From positions 1,744,501-1,808,500 of the forward strand of contig JACKIM010000001.1 of NCBI GenBank assembly GCA_020638465.1: a stretch of DNA of 64,000 nt. Reading direction: 5' to 3'. How positions within the stretch are numbered: the first letter of the stretch is position 1; the number at the start of each line of letters is the position of its first letter. The notes under the pieces are model-generated. The model had not been told where the DNA came from. It was given only the letters and a program-made list of their open reading frames with translations, and made no database searches. Shown here in pieces: positions 31,925-41,341 of this stretch. The position numbers were made by a program, and so were the translations under genes. Source of the stretch: Geminicoccaceae bacterium (GTDB lineage: Bacteria > Pseudomonadota > Alphaproteobacteria > Geminicoccales > Geminicoccaceae).

Positions 31925-33748
31925 TTGACCCATCGCGAACCCCTTGAGGTGCTCAGGGAAATTTTCGGCTATCCGTCTTTTCGCGGCCAGCAGGCGGAGA
32001 TCATCGATCATGTGCTCGCGGGTGGTGACGCATTGGTATTGATGCCCACCGGCGGGGGCAAGTCATTGTGCTATCAGGTTCCGGCCCTCTGCCGTGACGG
32101 TACGGTGCTGGTCGTGACACCGCTCATCGCGCTGATGCAGGATCAGGTGATGGCGATGCAGCAGCTGGGCGTGCATGCCGAGGCGCTCAATTCGGTCATG
32201 CCGTTCGCGGAACAGCGGCGCGTCGAGCGCAGTCTCCTCGCTGGCGAACTGGATCTCGTCTATGTCGCCCCCGAACGTGTCACCGCTACGGGTTTCCTTG
32301 ACCTTCTGGCCCGTGCGCCGATACGGCTGTTTGCCATCGACGAAGCCCACTGCGTCAGTCAGTGGGGACACAATTTCCGTCCCGACTATCTTGAGCTTGC
32401 ACGCCTGCACCAGAGCCTGCCCGGCATCCCGCGCCTGGCACTGACGGCCACCGCTGACGTGCCGACCCGCAACGAGATCGTCGAGCGCCTCGATCTGGGT
32501 GATGGGCGCGTGTTCGTGTCCGGCTTCGACAGGCCCAATATCCGCTATCTCATCCGCATCAAGGACAATCCGCGGCGGCAGCTGCTTTCCTTCATCGAAG
32601 CCCGTCACAAGGGTGACGCCGGCATCGTCTACTGCCTCAGCCGGGCGAAGGTCGAGGAGACGGCGCGCTGGCTGAACGAACAGGGGGTCCGGGCGCTGCC
32701 GTATCACGCCGGACTGCCCCCCGAGGCGCGGGCGCACAACCAGCGGTGCTTCATTTCCGAGGAGGGGTTGGTCGTCGTGGCGACCATCGCCTTCGGCATG
32801 GGTATCGACAAGCCCAATGTCCGTTTCGTCGCCCACCTCGACCTGCCGAAAAGCATCGAGGCCTATTACCAGGAGACCGGGCGGGCCGGACGGGACGGTC
32901 TCCCGGCGACTGCCTGGCTGGCCTATGGCATGGAGGATATCGGCAAGCTCCAGTCCCTTCTGGCCCGCTCGCAGGGGGACGAACGGCAAAAACGCCTGGA
33001 ACGGCAGAAACTCGATGCCATGCTCGGCTATGTCGAAACCACCCGTTGCCGGCGACAGGTGCTGCTGTCCTATTTCGGCGAAGACGGACACGAGCCCTGC
33101 GGCAATTGTGACAGCTGTCTTGAGCCGGCTGCGACCTTTGACGCCACCGAACCGGTCCAGCTTGCGCTTTCGGCCATCTACCGTACCGGCCAGCGCTTCG
33201 GCGCCGGCCATGTCATCGACGTGCTGCGCGGGGTCGACAACGACCGGGCCGTGCAGTTCGGCCATGACCGGCTGCAGTTGTTCGGCCGTGGCCGCCGGTT
33301 TTCGGCCCGGGAGTGGAAGGGAATCATGCGGCAACTGGCCGCGCTTGGACTCGTGGCCGTCGACATGGAAGGACACGGCGGGCTGATGCTCGCGGGCGAC
33401 GTGCGACCGGTACTCAAGGGGGAGCGCAAGGTCATGCTTCGGCAGTTGCCCAAGACCTCGAAAACACGTGAGAAGGGGGGACGGGCATCGGGAGGGGCCG
33501 ACTCGCTGACCGATCGCGCTGACCGCGCCCTGTTCGAACGCCTGCGCCATCGGCGGCTCGAACTGGCCCGCGAACAGGGAGTTCCTCCCTATGTCATCAT
33601 GCACGACTCGACGCTTGTCGCCATTGCCGAGCGGCGTCCGGGGGATCTTGCCGCCCTGTCACTCATCCCCGGAATGGGGGCGAGAAAGATCGAGCGCTAC
33701 GGAGCGGAAATGCTCGCCATCGTCGAAACCGCCGATGAGGCAGCCTGA
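31925..33748 (+). CDS. recQ: ATP-dependent DNA helicase RecQ
   Basis: 3'-5' helicase for recombination and fork repair. 607 residues. Walker A PTGGGKSLCYQ (~41-51), DEAH (FAIDEAHCVSQWG), ATATAD-type motif III (ALTATADVPTR) and motif VI (QETGRAGRDG) are intact. The zinc-binding RQC region (CRRQVLLSYFGED...CGNCDSC) and winged helix follow, and a C-terminal HRDC domain is seen at ~535-600 (DRALFERLRHRRLELAREQG). No ATG is near the N-terminus; TTG 31925 gives MTHREPLEVLREIFG, which matches family starts. Confidence 0.96.
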   Translation: MTHREPLEVLREIFGYPSFRGQQAEIIDHVLAGGDALVLMPTGGGKSLCYQVPALCRDGTVLVVTPLIALMQDQVMAMQQLGVHAEALNSVMPFAEQRRVERSLLAGELDLVYVAPERVTATGFLDLLARAPIRLFAIDEAHCVSQWGHNFRPDYLELARLHQSLPGIPRLALTATADVPTRNEIVERLDLGDGRVFVSGFDRPNIRYLIRIKDNPRRQLLSFIEARHKGDAGIVYCLSRAKVEETARWLNEQGVRALPYHAGLPPEARAHNQRCFISEEGLVVVATIAFGMGIDKPNVRFVAHLDLPKSIEAYYQETGRAGRDGLPATAWLAYGMEDIGKLQSLLARSQGDERQKRLERQKLDAMLGYVETTRCRRQVLLSYFGEDGHEPCGNCDSCLEPAATFDATEPVQLALSAIYRTGQRFGAGHVIDVLRGVDNDRAVQFGHDRLQLFGRGRRFSAREWKGIMRQLAALGLVAVDMEGHGGLMLAGDVRPVLKGERKVMLRQLPKTSKTREKGGRASGGADSLTDRADRALFERLRHRRLELAREQGVPPYVIMHDSTLVAIAERRPGDLAALSLIPGMGARKIERYGAEMLAIVETADEAA

Positions 33749-33938
33749 TCCGATTCGGTAAAATCTGTCACTGCAGAATTTCCGTAGTCGGACCTGTCCC
33801 GCCCATTGCCGCGTCTGACGCCATTCGGGTGTATTTTCGAACAGGTCGCCGGGTCCGTATCGTCGTGCCGGGAAATGCGGTGCTTCGAAATTTCATTGGG
33901 GGATACTCTCCTTCATCAATCGTTGGTAGATTGCCGTC

Positions 33939-34904
33939 GTGACGACGGATGAGCAACAGGAGGTTCGGGAGTTCGGGATGTTGGCGTTTGCGGATCAGCA
34001 CCTGTCAGAACTGGCGCAGGGCTGGAGAACCTGGCTGTTCAAGGAGCGGCGTCTGGCATCGCGGACCCTTGCGGCCTACGAGCAGGATCTTGCTGCCTTC
34101 ATCACCTTCCTTTCCGGCCACCATGGCGGGGAGGTGACGGTGCCCGTGCTTCTCGGCATGCGGCCTGCCGATTTCCGTGCCTGGCTCGCGTGGCGGCATG
34201 GCGAGGACTATGCGCGTAGTTCGACGGCGAGGGCGATGGCAGGTGTGCGCAGTTTCTTCGCCTTCATCGACCGGCGCCACGGGCTGCATAATCCGTCCCT
34301 GCGGGCGATGCGCACGCCGGGCTTTAACAAGACACTGCCGAGGCCGCTGTCGACAGGCCAGATCGATGTATTGCGCGCGGCGGCAATGAACCGCCATGGT
34401 GAGCCCTGGGTGGCCACGCGCGATCTGGCGGTGCTGCTGTTGCTCTATGGCGCTGGGCTGCGCATCGGTGAGGCGACGGGTCTCGCCCGCAGCGACCTGC
34501 ATGAAGGTGCATCCGAACTCCGGGTGACGGGAAAGGGCGGCAAGGAGCGAGTGGTGCCGCTTCTGCGGATCGTGAGCGAAGCGCTGGAAGCCTATCTGAG
34601 GGCCTGTCCGTTCACGCTTGACGGACCGGGTCCACTCTTCGTCGGATTGCGTGGCAAACGCCTCCAGGCCTCGATCATCCAGGCACGGGTGCGGGAGTTG
34701 CGACAATTGTTCGGCCTGCCGGAAACGGCAACTCCGCATGCGCTTCGCCACAGTTTTGCCACCCATCTCTTGTCCAGCGGCGCTGACCTTCGCGCAATCC
34801 AGGAGTTGTTGGGGCATGCCAGCCTTTCCACGACGCAACGATATACGGCTGTTGACAGTACCCAGCTCATGGAAATCTACACGCGTGCCCATCCGCGGGC
34901 GTAG
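33939..34904 (+). CDS. xerC: Tyrosine recombinase XerC-like
   Basis: Site-specific recombinase that with XerD resolves chromosome dimers at dif. 321 residues: an N-terminal SAM-like core-binding domain (~25-115, LASRTLAAYEQDLAAFITFL) and the catalytic domain with GAGLRIGEATGL (Arg), GKGGKERVVPL (Lys), HALRHSFATHLL (His-x-x-Arg), LGHASLSTTQRYTAV (His and nucleophilic Tyr). All catalytic residues are present. Start GTG 33939 is used; an ATG at 33978 is possible. Housekeeping Xer sequence and no phage genes nearby argue against an element integrase. Confidence 0.9.
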   Translation: MTTDEQQEVREFGMLAFADQHLSELAQGWRTWLFKERRLASRTLAAYEQDLAAFITFLSGHHGGEVTVPVLLGMRPADFRAWLAWRHGEDYARSSTARAMAGVRSFFAFIDRRHGLHNPSLRAMRTPGFNKTLPRPLSTGQIDVLRAAAMNRHGEPWVATRDLAVLLLLYGAGLRIGEATGLARSDLHEGASELRVTGKGGKERVVPLLRIVSEALEAYLRACPFTLDGPGPLFVGLRGKRLQASIIQARVRELRQLFGLPETATPHALRHSFATHLLSSGADLRAIQELLGHASLSTTQRYTAVDSTQLMEIYTRAHPRA

Positions 34905-34957
34905 AATTTTGTCAACATGCCGAGGATAGTCGGGCGAGCCGAGGCCGGAGCAGGGAC

Positions 34958-37897
34958 TTGCGCAAAATCATAGCCGCTTTTGGACTTCTGGCAGCTTTCG
35001 CTGCGGCGGTACTTGTGGCTCTTCCGATCCTGATCGATCAGGAGGCTGTTCAGCGCAAGTTGCGCGAGCAGGTAGCGGAGATCAGTGGCCAGCGGCTGAC
35101 CATAAACGGACAGTTCGGCGTGAAGCTGTTGCCGAGCCCGTCGATCACGATCAGCAAGGCAACGATCAGGAACATCGATGTCGACGGTCTGGGACCGCAG
35201 GGGGATGTCGATCGTATCGACCTGCAGGTCGACCTGCCGGGCTTGCTCGCCGGCAAGCCCGTGATCCGCGAGATGCGATTGATTCGTCCCGCGATACGGG
35301 TCGTGGTCGACGGCAGGGACGTGGCAGGCTGGCTCAACCTGCCACTCAGGGAGTATGTCGACCCTGTGTTCGAGCGGCTGAGCGTGGTCAACGCTCGTGT
35401 CGATCTGGTGTCTGCGGATGGCCGGCAACAGCGCGTCGATGCGCTGGAAGGTCAATTCGCCATCGATGCGCAGAGCGGCCGCCGGAAGGTCGAACTCGCG
35501 GGCATGCTGGCGGGGCGATCGGTCGTTCTGGACATGGACATGAGCGAGCCCCACGCCGGACGCAGGTCGAGCATCGATATCGCGTTGCAGGCGGATGACA
35601 GCCAACTGATCCTGCGCGGCCAGGTACAGGCCGGAGAGAGATTGCCGCTTTTCGCCGGGGAATTCGAGGGAACGCCGCGACTTCTCGTCGATCTGGCGAC
35701 ATTCTTCACCACCAGACCTGCGTGGATGCCTCCGGTCGATCCCGCAACGACTTTTTCCGGACATCTCCAGGTTGCCACTGACTATCTCAAGGTTGAACGC
35801 GGGATCGTCCGGCACGGCAATCAGGAGGTCATGGTCGATCTGTCCGCGGCTCTGCGGGGACGTCCCGAGGTCCAGGCAGCGGTGACGATCGACGATCTGG
35901 AGCTTGGGTACGACATCGATCCCGTCTCGTTCGTACCCCTTCTGTTCAGCTCCAGACTGGCAGCCGCACTGCCCGTCGACCTGTCAGCAATGCTGAGAGT
36001 GGACATTGGCCGTCTGGGACTGGCCGGCGAAGATCTGCGGCGAATAGACGGGCAGATTTCACTCGACGGCGGGGGAGCAGGGCGGATCAACGCATTCAAC
36101 GCGATCCTGCCGGGCAGTGGCGAGTTGTCACTGGAGGGCGATTTGCGAGTCGCTGCCCATGGCCTGGAGCTCGATGGCCATCTGCGGATGGCAAGCGAGG
36201 ACGTGCCGGGGCTTCGCGACATGTTGGGGCTGGGGCTGGCCGGGCTGCGTCACGATGCGATCACCGGCATGAATCTCGATTCGAATATCGGTATGGGTCC
36301 GCACCGGTTCGAGCTTCGCGACATGAAGCTGCGGCTTGATGGCACGAAGGTCGAAGGAGGGCTGGCTCTGGTTGATGGGGCGCAACCGCAAGTTGCAGCG
36401 AAGCTGCGGGTCGATCGGCTGGATCTCGACATGCTGGCCGTATCGGGCGGAGATGGCAATCCACTTGAAAGCGATGATGAAGCGGGGTGGGGGGATCGCT
36501 TGTCCCACCTGAGGCAATGGCTTGCCGGTTTCGATCATGCGCTCGACCTGATCGTCGATCGCGCCAGTCTGGGCCCGTTGCGGCTGCAGGGGCTCAGCCT
36601 GAAAAGCCGGATGCGCGATGGCGAAATGGTGATCGAGGAACTGGCGATCGGCGATGCGCTCGATGCCACGGCGCGGTTCGCAGGGGTGATGGACCTCGAT
36701 CTGTCCGTCATGGATCTTGAAGGTTCGGTTGACATATCGTCTCCGGCCCGCGTCCTTCGCGAACTGGGTTACGAGGCACCATTGGTCATGTCACTGCTGG
36801 GACCCGTGCGGGTCGAGACGGGGCTGGAGGGCGCGGCTAGTTCGTCCAGATTGACGGTGAAACTGGACGGAGGGGACCTTAAAGGTGACCTGAGTGCTGC
36901 AGGAACGCCGGACGCGTTTGATCTCCACGGTTCCCTGGCGGCTGACGGCAGCGGCGATCTGGTGCGCCGGCTGGCGGCACTGGTGCTCGATGCGCCGCTA
37001 TCCGGCAGTGAAGCCCGTGTCGATATCGACTGGAACGGGCGCAAGGCAGATAGGCCGTCTGGCACGGCAAGGTTGAAATTTGGCCAGGTCCAGGTCGATG
37101 CGTCACTGGCGGTCGACGATTCCGACAGCGCGAGCGGGCAGGTCGTCGCGCGCAATGTCACTCCTTCCATGGGCTCACCGCTCTATGACGGGCTGTCGTT
37201 GTTGCTGGGGCTGGAACCGGGGCCGGTCGCCCGCTGGGTCGGTGCCTGGCCAAAACGGTCGTGGCACTGGACATGGCCGTTCAGCCGGCATGTGACTGTG
37301 GATCTCGAAGCGCTGGATGGCGATGGTGCGCCAATCGTTCAGGGCCGGATGACGATGGGGGCGGATGCCATCGGTTTCACGCCGATGAGAATGGAAATAG
37401 GCAATGGCTCCCTGACGCTCGATTCTCGATACAAGCAGACGGGACTCGATCTGAACGTTGAACTGGACGGGGTCGAAGTCGCGACCGTCCTGGACTGGCT
37501 GGGCATCGGCGACGGCCTCTCCGGCCGAATGGACATGGCGCTCGACATGCGGGCTGTGGGCGAAAATCTGTGGCGACTGCTGTCGACGCTGGCGGGAGAG
37601 GGGCATTTCGAGATTTCTGGCGGTAGCATGATGTTGCCGGGTGGGGTTGTCGAACGGCAGGCGTTCGACGCCATCGAGGGAGATCTTGGGGTCGAGCATG
37701 GCATCCTTGAGGTTCGCCACGGCCGCATCGTTCATGATGCGCCTGCTACGGGCGATCAGCCGGGGGTGGGCGGTCCTGGGCAAATACCGTTCGAGGCGCG
37801 GCTCGACCTGCCCGCGTGGATGCTGGATGCACTGCTGGCCGGCACTGCTCCGGTTCATGTCATCGGTCCACCGGGAAGGCTGGCCATTCGCCCTTGA
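34958..37897 (+). CDS. AsmA-family outer-envelope protein
   Basis: Large (979-residue) protein with a single N-terminal anchor helix (IIAAFGLLAAFAAAVLVALPIL) and a long, beta-rich periplasmic region. QRLTINGQFGVKLLPSPSIT near residue 46 is the AsmA start block; a C-terminal AsmA_2 region is seen at DMALDMRAVGENLWRLLSTL and GEGHFEISGGSMMLPGG (~865-905). AsmA-like proteins belong to the repeating-beta-groove group implicated in phospholipid transport to the outer membrane. Translation begins at TTG 34958, preceded by a GGAG-rich stretch. It is 53 bases from xerC. Confidence 0.88.
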   Translation: MRKIIAAFGLLAAFAAAVLVALPILIDQEAVQRKLREQVAEISGQRLTINGQFGVKLLPSPSITISKATIRNIDVDGLGPQGDVDRIDLQVDLPGLLAGKPVIREMRLIRPAIRVVVDGRDVAGWLNLPLREYVDPVFERLSVVNARVDLVSADGRQQRVDALEGQFAIDAQSGRRKVELAGMLAGRSVVLDMDMSEPHAGRRSSIDIALQADDSQLILRGQVQAGERLPLFAGEFEGTPRLLVDLATFFTTRPAWMPPVDPATTFSGHLQVATDYLKVERGIVRHGNQEVMVDLSAALRGRPEVQAAVTIDDLELGYDIDPVSFVPLLFSSRLAAALPVDLSAMLRVDIGRLGLAGEDLRRIDGQISLDGGGAGRINAFNAILPGSGELSLEGDLRVAAHGLELDGHLRMASEDVPGLRDMLGLGLAGLRHDAITGMNLDSNIGMGPHRFELRDMKLRLDGTKVEGGLALVDGAQPQVAAKLRVDRLDLDMLAVSGGDGNPLESDDEAGWGDRLSHLRQWLAGFDHALDLIVDRASLGPLRLQGLSLKSRMRDGEMVIEELAIGDALDATARFAGVMDLDLSVMDLEGSVDISSPARVLRELGYEAPLVMSLLGPVRVETGLEGAASSSRLTVKLDGGDLKGDLSAAGTPDAFDLHGSLAADGSGDLVRRLAALVLDAPLSGSEARVDIDWNGRKADRPSGTARLKFGQVQVDASLAVDDSDSASGQVVARNVTPSMGSPLYDGLSLLLGLEPGPVARWVGAWPKRSWHWTWPFSRHVTVDLEALDGDGAPIVQGRMTMGADAIGFTPMRMEIGNGSLTLDSRYKQTGLDLNVELDGVEVATVLDWLGIGDGLSGRMDMALDMRAVGENLWRLLSTLAGEGHFEISGGSMMLPGGVVERQAFDAIEGDLGVEHGILEVRHGRIVHDAPATGDQPGVGGPGQIPFEARLDLPAWMLDALLAGTAPVHVIGPPGRLAIRP

Positions 37898-38003
37898 TCG
37901 GCGATAGATTGCAGCTATGGCGCCGACGAACGGGGGGTGCCCCGGACGTGAATGGCAGGAAGAGCGTTTTCGGTCGGCAGGCAGCATCAAGGGAATCGAC
38001 AAG

Positions 38004-39110
38004 GTGGCCAATCACCTCTTTTCACCCATCCGGCTTCGGTCGCTGAAGCTGGAAAACAGGATCATGGTGGCGCCGATGTGCCAGTACAGCGCGCAGGATG
38101 GCGTGCCCAACGACTGGCATCTGGTGCATCTGGGTTCGCTGGCGCTGGGTGGATTCGGCCTCGTCATGGTTGAAGCTACGGCGGTTTCGCCCGTTGGCCG
38201 CATCACGCATAACTGCCTGGGGCTCTATACTGACGCGCAGGAGGAGGGTTTCGCCCGCATCCTGAGCTTCTGCCGTGAACACGGCACCGCAGCCATGGCC
38301 ATCCAGCTCGGCCATGCGGGTCGCAAGGCGTCCACGCAGACACCTGCCAACGGGGGAGCGCCGCTGGGTCCATCGGAGCATCCCTGGGAAACGCTGGCTC
38401 CTTCGGCCCTGGCCTATGACACGGGCTGGCATACACCGCGCGCGATCGACGGGCCGGGACTCATGCGGATCAAGTCCGAGATGGTGGAAAGTGCCATTCG
38501 CGCCAACCGGTTGGGCTTCGAACTCATCGAGTTGCACATGGCGCATGGCTACCTGATGCACCAGTTTCTCTCGCCACTCTCGAATCATCGCACAGACGCC
38601 TATGGCGGTGACTTGCAGGGGCGGATGCGCTTTCCGCTGGAGTGCTTTGCCGCCGTACGCGCCGCATTGCCGGAGAGCAGGCCGCTTGGTGTGCGGATCT
38701 CGGCCACCGATTGGATTGAGGGTGGCTGGGATATCGAGCAGACGGTAGTGCTGGCGAGGGAGCTGGAAAGGCTGGGCTGCGATTTCATCGATGTCAGCTC
38801 CGCAGGTGTCGACCCCCGGCAGAAGATCAAACTCGAGCCCGGATATCAGGTGCCATTCGCGGAACGTGTCAAACGGGAAACCGGCATGACGGTGATCGCG
38901 GTGGGACTTATCACCGGTGCCCATCAGGCCGAAGCGATCGTTGCCGATGGCCGTGCCGACATGGTTGCCCTTGCGCGCGGGGCGATGGACGACCCGCACT
39001 GGGGCTGGCACGCGGCAATGGCACTGAATGAGGAAATTCGCTATCCCGAGATCTATGCCCGCGCCGCACCGAAGGCATGGCCGGGAGCGAAGGCGATGCG
39101 GCAGGCGTGA
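38004..39110 (+). CDS. Old yellow enzyme-type NADH:flavin oxidoreductase (YqjM class)
   Basis: FMN-dependent ene-reductase reducing activated C=C bonds. 368 residues from the GTG at 38004, preceded by AAGGGA and giving MANHLFSPIRLRSLKLENRI, the normal start for the YqjM class; an upstream ATG at 37917 is rejected. APMCQYSAQDG contains the class's redox-tuning cysteine, IELHMAHGYLMHQFLSPLSN the substrate histidines, and RTDAYGGD the usual FMN loop. The C-terminal phosphate-binding loop is present (DMVALARGAMDDPHW). The flavin barrel is complete. Confidence 0.92.
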   Translation: MANHLFSPIRLRSLKLENRIMVAPMCQYSAQDGVPNDWHLVHLGSLALGGFGLVMVEATAVSPVGRITHNCLGLYTDAQEEGFARILSFCREHGTAAMAIQLGHAGRKASTQTPANGGAPLGPSEHPWETLAPSALAYDTGWHTPRAIDGPGLMRIKSEMVESAIRANRLGFELIELHMAHGYLMHQFLSPLSNHRTDAYGGDLQGRMRFPLECFAAVRAALPESRPLGVRISATDWIEGGWDIEQTVVLARELERLGCDFIDVSSAGVDPRQKIKLEPGYQVPFAERVKRETGMTVIAVGLITGAHQAEAIVADGRADMVALARGAMDDPHWGWHAAMALNEEIRYPEIYARAAPKAWPGAKAMRQA

Positions 39111-39186
39111 TGCGGCAGGTGCGCTTCAACCTGTTTGGCATGCCGGCCGTGTTGTTCTGGATATTCTGCATGAACAACACGGAAAT

Positions 39187-40140
39187 TCAGCGGCGGTAAC
39201 GGGGCGTATCGGGAACCTCAATCGAGCGGTTGACGGCTTCTCGCCAGATCATGAAAAGCCCGGAGCCGGTGATCAGGGCAATGCCGGCAAGGCTCGTCAT
39301 GTCGGGCCATTCGCCGAATACGGCAAAGCCCCAGAACACCGCCAGCGGCAGGGCGGCGTATTCGAAAGGGGCGACGAGAGCTGCTTCGGCGACACGATAG
39401 GCCTGACTGATGAAAAAGCCGCCAAATGCGGAGGTCAACCCCAGCGCGAACAGGATCAACCAGTCGCGTTGATCAGGCATGGTCCACTGCCGAAAGAAGA
39501 AATCCAGCGAGACATTGCCGGTTCCGGCATAGCGGCCATCTCCGACGGCAAGGCCGATTGTCGATGACAGGAGAATGAACGTTATCTGGATGTAAAAGGA
39601 CATCGCAAGTGTACTTTCCGTGCGTCCGATGTGCCGGGTCAGCATGTGGAGCGACGCGTAGCCCACGGCTGCGACCATCGGCAGCAGTGCGGCGGGCTGG
39701 AACAGGCCCGTGCCGGGCCGCAGCATGACCAGTACACCGGCAAGGCCGATGACGATGGCCGCCCAGCGTCTCGGGCCGACTTTCTCCTTGAGGAAGATCA
39801 TGGAAAACACGGTGATGACCAGTGGCGAGATGAAGAAGACGGCAACCCCTTCGGCAAGTGGCAGGGCCGCCAGTCCCAGAAAGAACGTCATGTTGGCGAA
39901 GACCACGCAAAGGCCGCGCAGCATATGCATGCCGAACCGGTGGGTTTGAAGGGCGGCCAGCCCACCGGAAAAGGGCAGCAACACGGTGAGGAGAATGGTT
40001 ATGCCGATCAGTGCGCGGATGAAGACGACCTGATGCAGGGCATATCCGCCTGACAGGAATTTTATCGCCATATCGTTGATGGAGAAGCAGAATACGGCAA
40101 TCAGGGCGGAAAGTGCCCCAAGTCGGTTCGAATGCTGCAA
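39187..40140 (-). CDS. DMT-superfamily (EamA) transporter
   Basis: 317 residues with ten predicted helices in two EamA halves (first ~5-135, second ~150-290). The sequence contains the typical half-end signatures FLKEKVGPRRWAAIVIGLAGVLVML and AVFGEWPDMTSLAGIALITGSGLF. Such proteins export amino acids, nucleosides or S-adenosylmethionine-type metabolites; the substrate is not inferable. Length and topology are complete. Convergent with the OYE gene; upstream is an AT-rich spacer of ~370 bases. Confidence 0.9.
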   Translation of the reverse strand: MQHSNRLGALSALIAVFCFSINDMAIKFLSGGYALHQVVFIRALIGITILLTVLLPFSGGLAALQTHRFGMHMLRGLCVVFANMTFFLGLAALPLAEGVAVFFISPLVITVFSMIFLKEKVGPRRWAAIVIGLAGVLVMLRPGTGLFQPAALLPMVAAVGYASLHMLTRHIGRTESTLAMSFYIQITFILLSSTIGLAVGDGRYAGTGNVSLDFFFRQWTMPDQRDWLILFALGLTSAFGGFFISQAYRVAEAALVAPFEYAALPLAVFWGFAVFGEWPDMTSLAGIALITGSGLFMIWREAVNRSIEVPDTPRYRR

Positions 40141-40514
40141 TTATGATTTCTCCCCCCGGGCCATTCGGCTTGGCGGCATCATCCGTCAATCCAGCTCGAT
40201 ACTCAATTCGCAAAGGTCATCCGCAACCGCTCACCTGCGCGGCTTTGACGGATACTGGAGCGTTTGTCATCGCTTTGTTGAATAGATGATTTTCGAGCCG
40301 GATCCGATGTCAGGATCATGGCAAGACAAGCGTCCAATCAACCAAATGGTGTCAAATACAAAATCATTCATTTTATGGGATACCAATACGCAATATATTG
40401 CATGTGAAGATACGGAGAATTCCTTATCCATGTTTGACATGGGCATTCTCGCGGCTATTGTTCCTCCAGAAATCAATCACACCAACCAGTTGAGTCAGAG
40501 GCGCATAGGGGGCG
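40141..40514. other. AT-rich spacer of unclear origin
   Basis: About 370 bases, clearly AT-richer than its surroundings from ~40280 to 40480. A perfect 12-base palindrome GCAATATATTGC lies at 40390-40401. Short open frames exist on both strands but look like no known protein. It may be the promoter region for the flanking divergent genes or an acquired segment. Confidence 0.45.
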
Positions 40515-41336
40515 GTGGTGTCTTCGAGGTGTTGTATCCTGGGCGTCGTTTCCTGTCTGGCGGGTATTCTTTCCGCGTGTTTCGATGCGGACACCTTCGT
40601 GGTGACTGCACGGGCTCAGAGCACGCCGGTGGAGACGGTGGCAGGGATCGATTTTGTCGCCATGCCGCAGGGTTGCTTCGAAATGGGTGGCATCGATGTG
40701 GGCGAAGTCGGTCGGGTCTGCCTGGATGCTTTCGAGATCGGACGCTACGAAGTCACCAACGGTCAGTACCGGCGCTATCGGCCCGACCATCATAGCGGTT
40801 CGCTCTACGGTGAAAGTCTGGATGGCGATGACCAGCCCGTCGTCGATGTGAGCTGGACCGATGCCGTGGCTTTCAGCAACTGGCTGAGCGACACCGCGGG
40901 CCGCCGGTTCCGGCTGCCGACGGAAGCCGAATGGGAATATGCGGCAAGAGCCGGGACCCGCACCGCGCGGTTCTGGGGGACATCCGACGAGCGAGCCTAC
41001 CAGTATGCCAATCTCAAGGACCGCGTCGAGGACTACCGGCTGCCGGACGGTTACAAGGTGACGGCCCCGGTCGGTCATTTCAGCCCCAACCCCGCTGGAT
41101 TGCACGACATGATCGGAAATGCGTCCGAATGGGTCATGGACGGTTTCGTCAAGGGGGAAGACCGGTATGGCGGGCGCCTGACCAATCCGCTTGTGCCACC
41201 GGAAGGGCCATTGCGTGTCCGTCGGGGAGGCAGCTTTGACGATCCGGTGCGCATTGTACGGGTCTGGTCCCGTGATTTCTATGCAGCGGATTTCTCCGTG
41301 CCGCAAACCGGTTTCCGTCTCGTTCTCGAGGAGTGA
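40515..41336 (+). CDS. SUMF1/FGE-fold lipoprotein lacking the FGE cysteines
   Basis: 273 residues beginning at GTG 40515 (a second GTG follows immediately). The N-terminus looks like a lipoprotein signal with lipobox LSAC (Cys22). From residue ~45 the protein shows the formylglycine-generating-enzyme fold: RYEVTNGQYRRY, PVVDVSWTDAVAFSNWLS, RFRLPTEAEWEYAARAGTRT, IGNASEWVMDG, RRGGSFDDPVR and GFRLVLEE. The C-terminal catalytic cysteines of true FGE are absent (DDPVRIVRVWSRDFYAADF has none), so sulfatase maturation is unlikely. Two cysteines near the domain start may form a disulfide. The next gene begins five bases downstream. Confidence 0.85.
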   Translation: MVSSRCCILGVVSCLAGILSACFDADTFVVTARAQSTPVETVAGIDFVAMPQGCFEMGGIDVGEVGRVCLDAFEIGRYEVTNGQYRRYRPDHHSGSLYGESLDGDDQPVVDVSWTDAVAFSNWLSDTAGRRFRLPTEAEWEYAARAGTRTARFWGTSDERAYQYANLKDRVEDYRLPDGYKVTAPVGHFSPNPAGLHDMIGNASEWVMDGFVKGEDRYGGRLTNPLVPPEGPLRVRRGGSFDDPVRIVRVWSRDFYAADFSVPQTGFRLVLEE

Positions 41337-41341
41337 CCTTC

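Noticed and set aside
33939..34904. Tyrosine recombinase as the integrase of a mobile element
   Set aside because: Sequence is XerC-like, with housekeeping neighbours and no attachment repeats or phage genes nearby.
40286..40795. 169-codon plus-strand frame crossing into the SUMF1 gene
   Set aside because: Its second half is a different frame of the SUMF1 gene, and the first half has no similarity or start signal.
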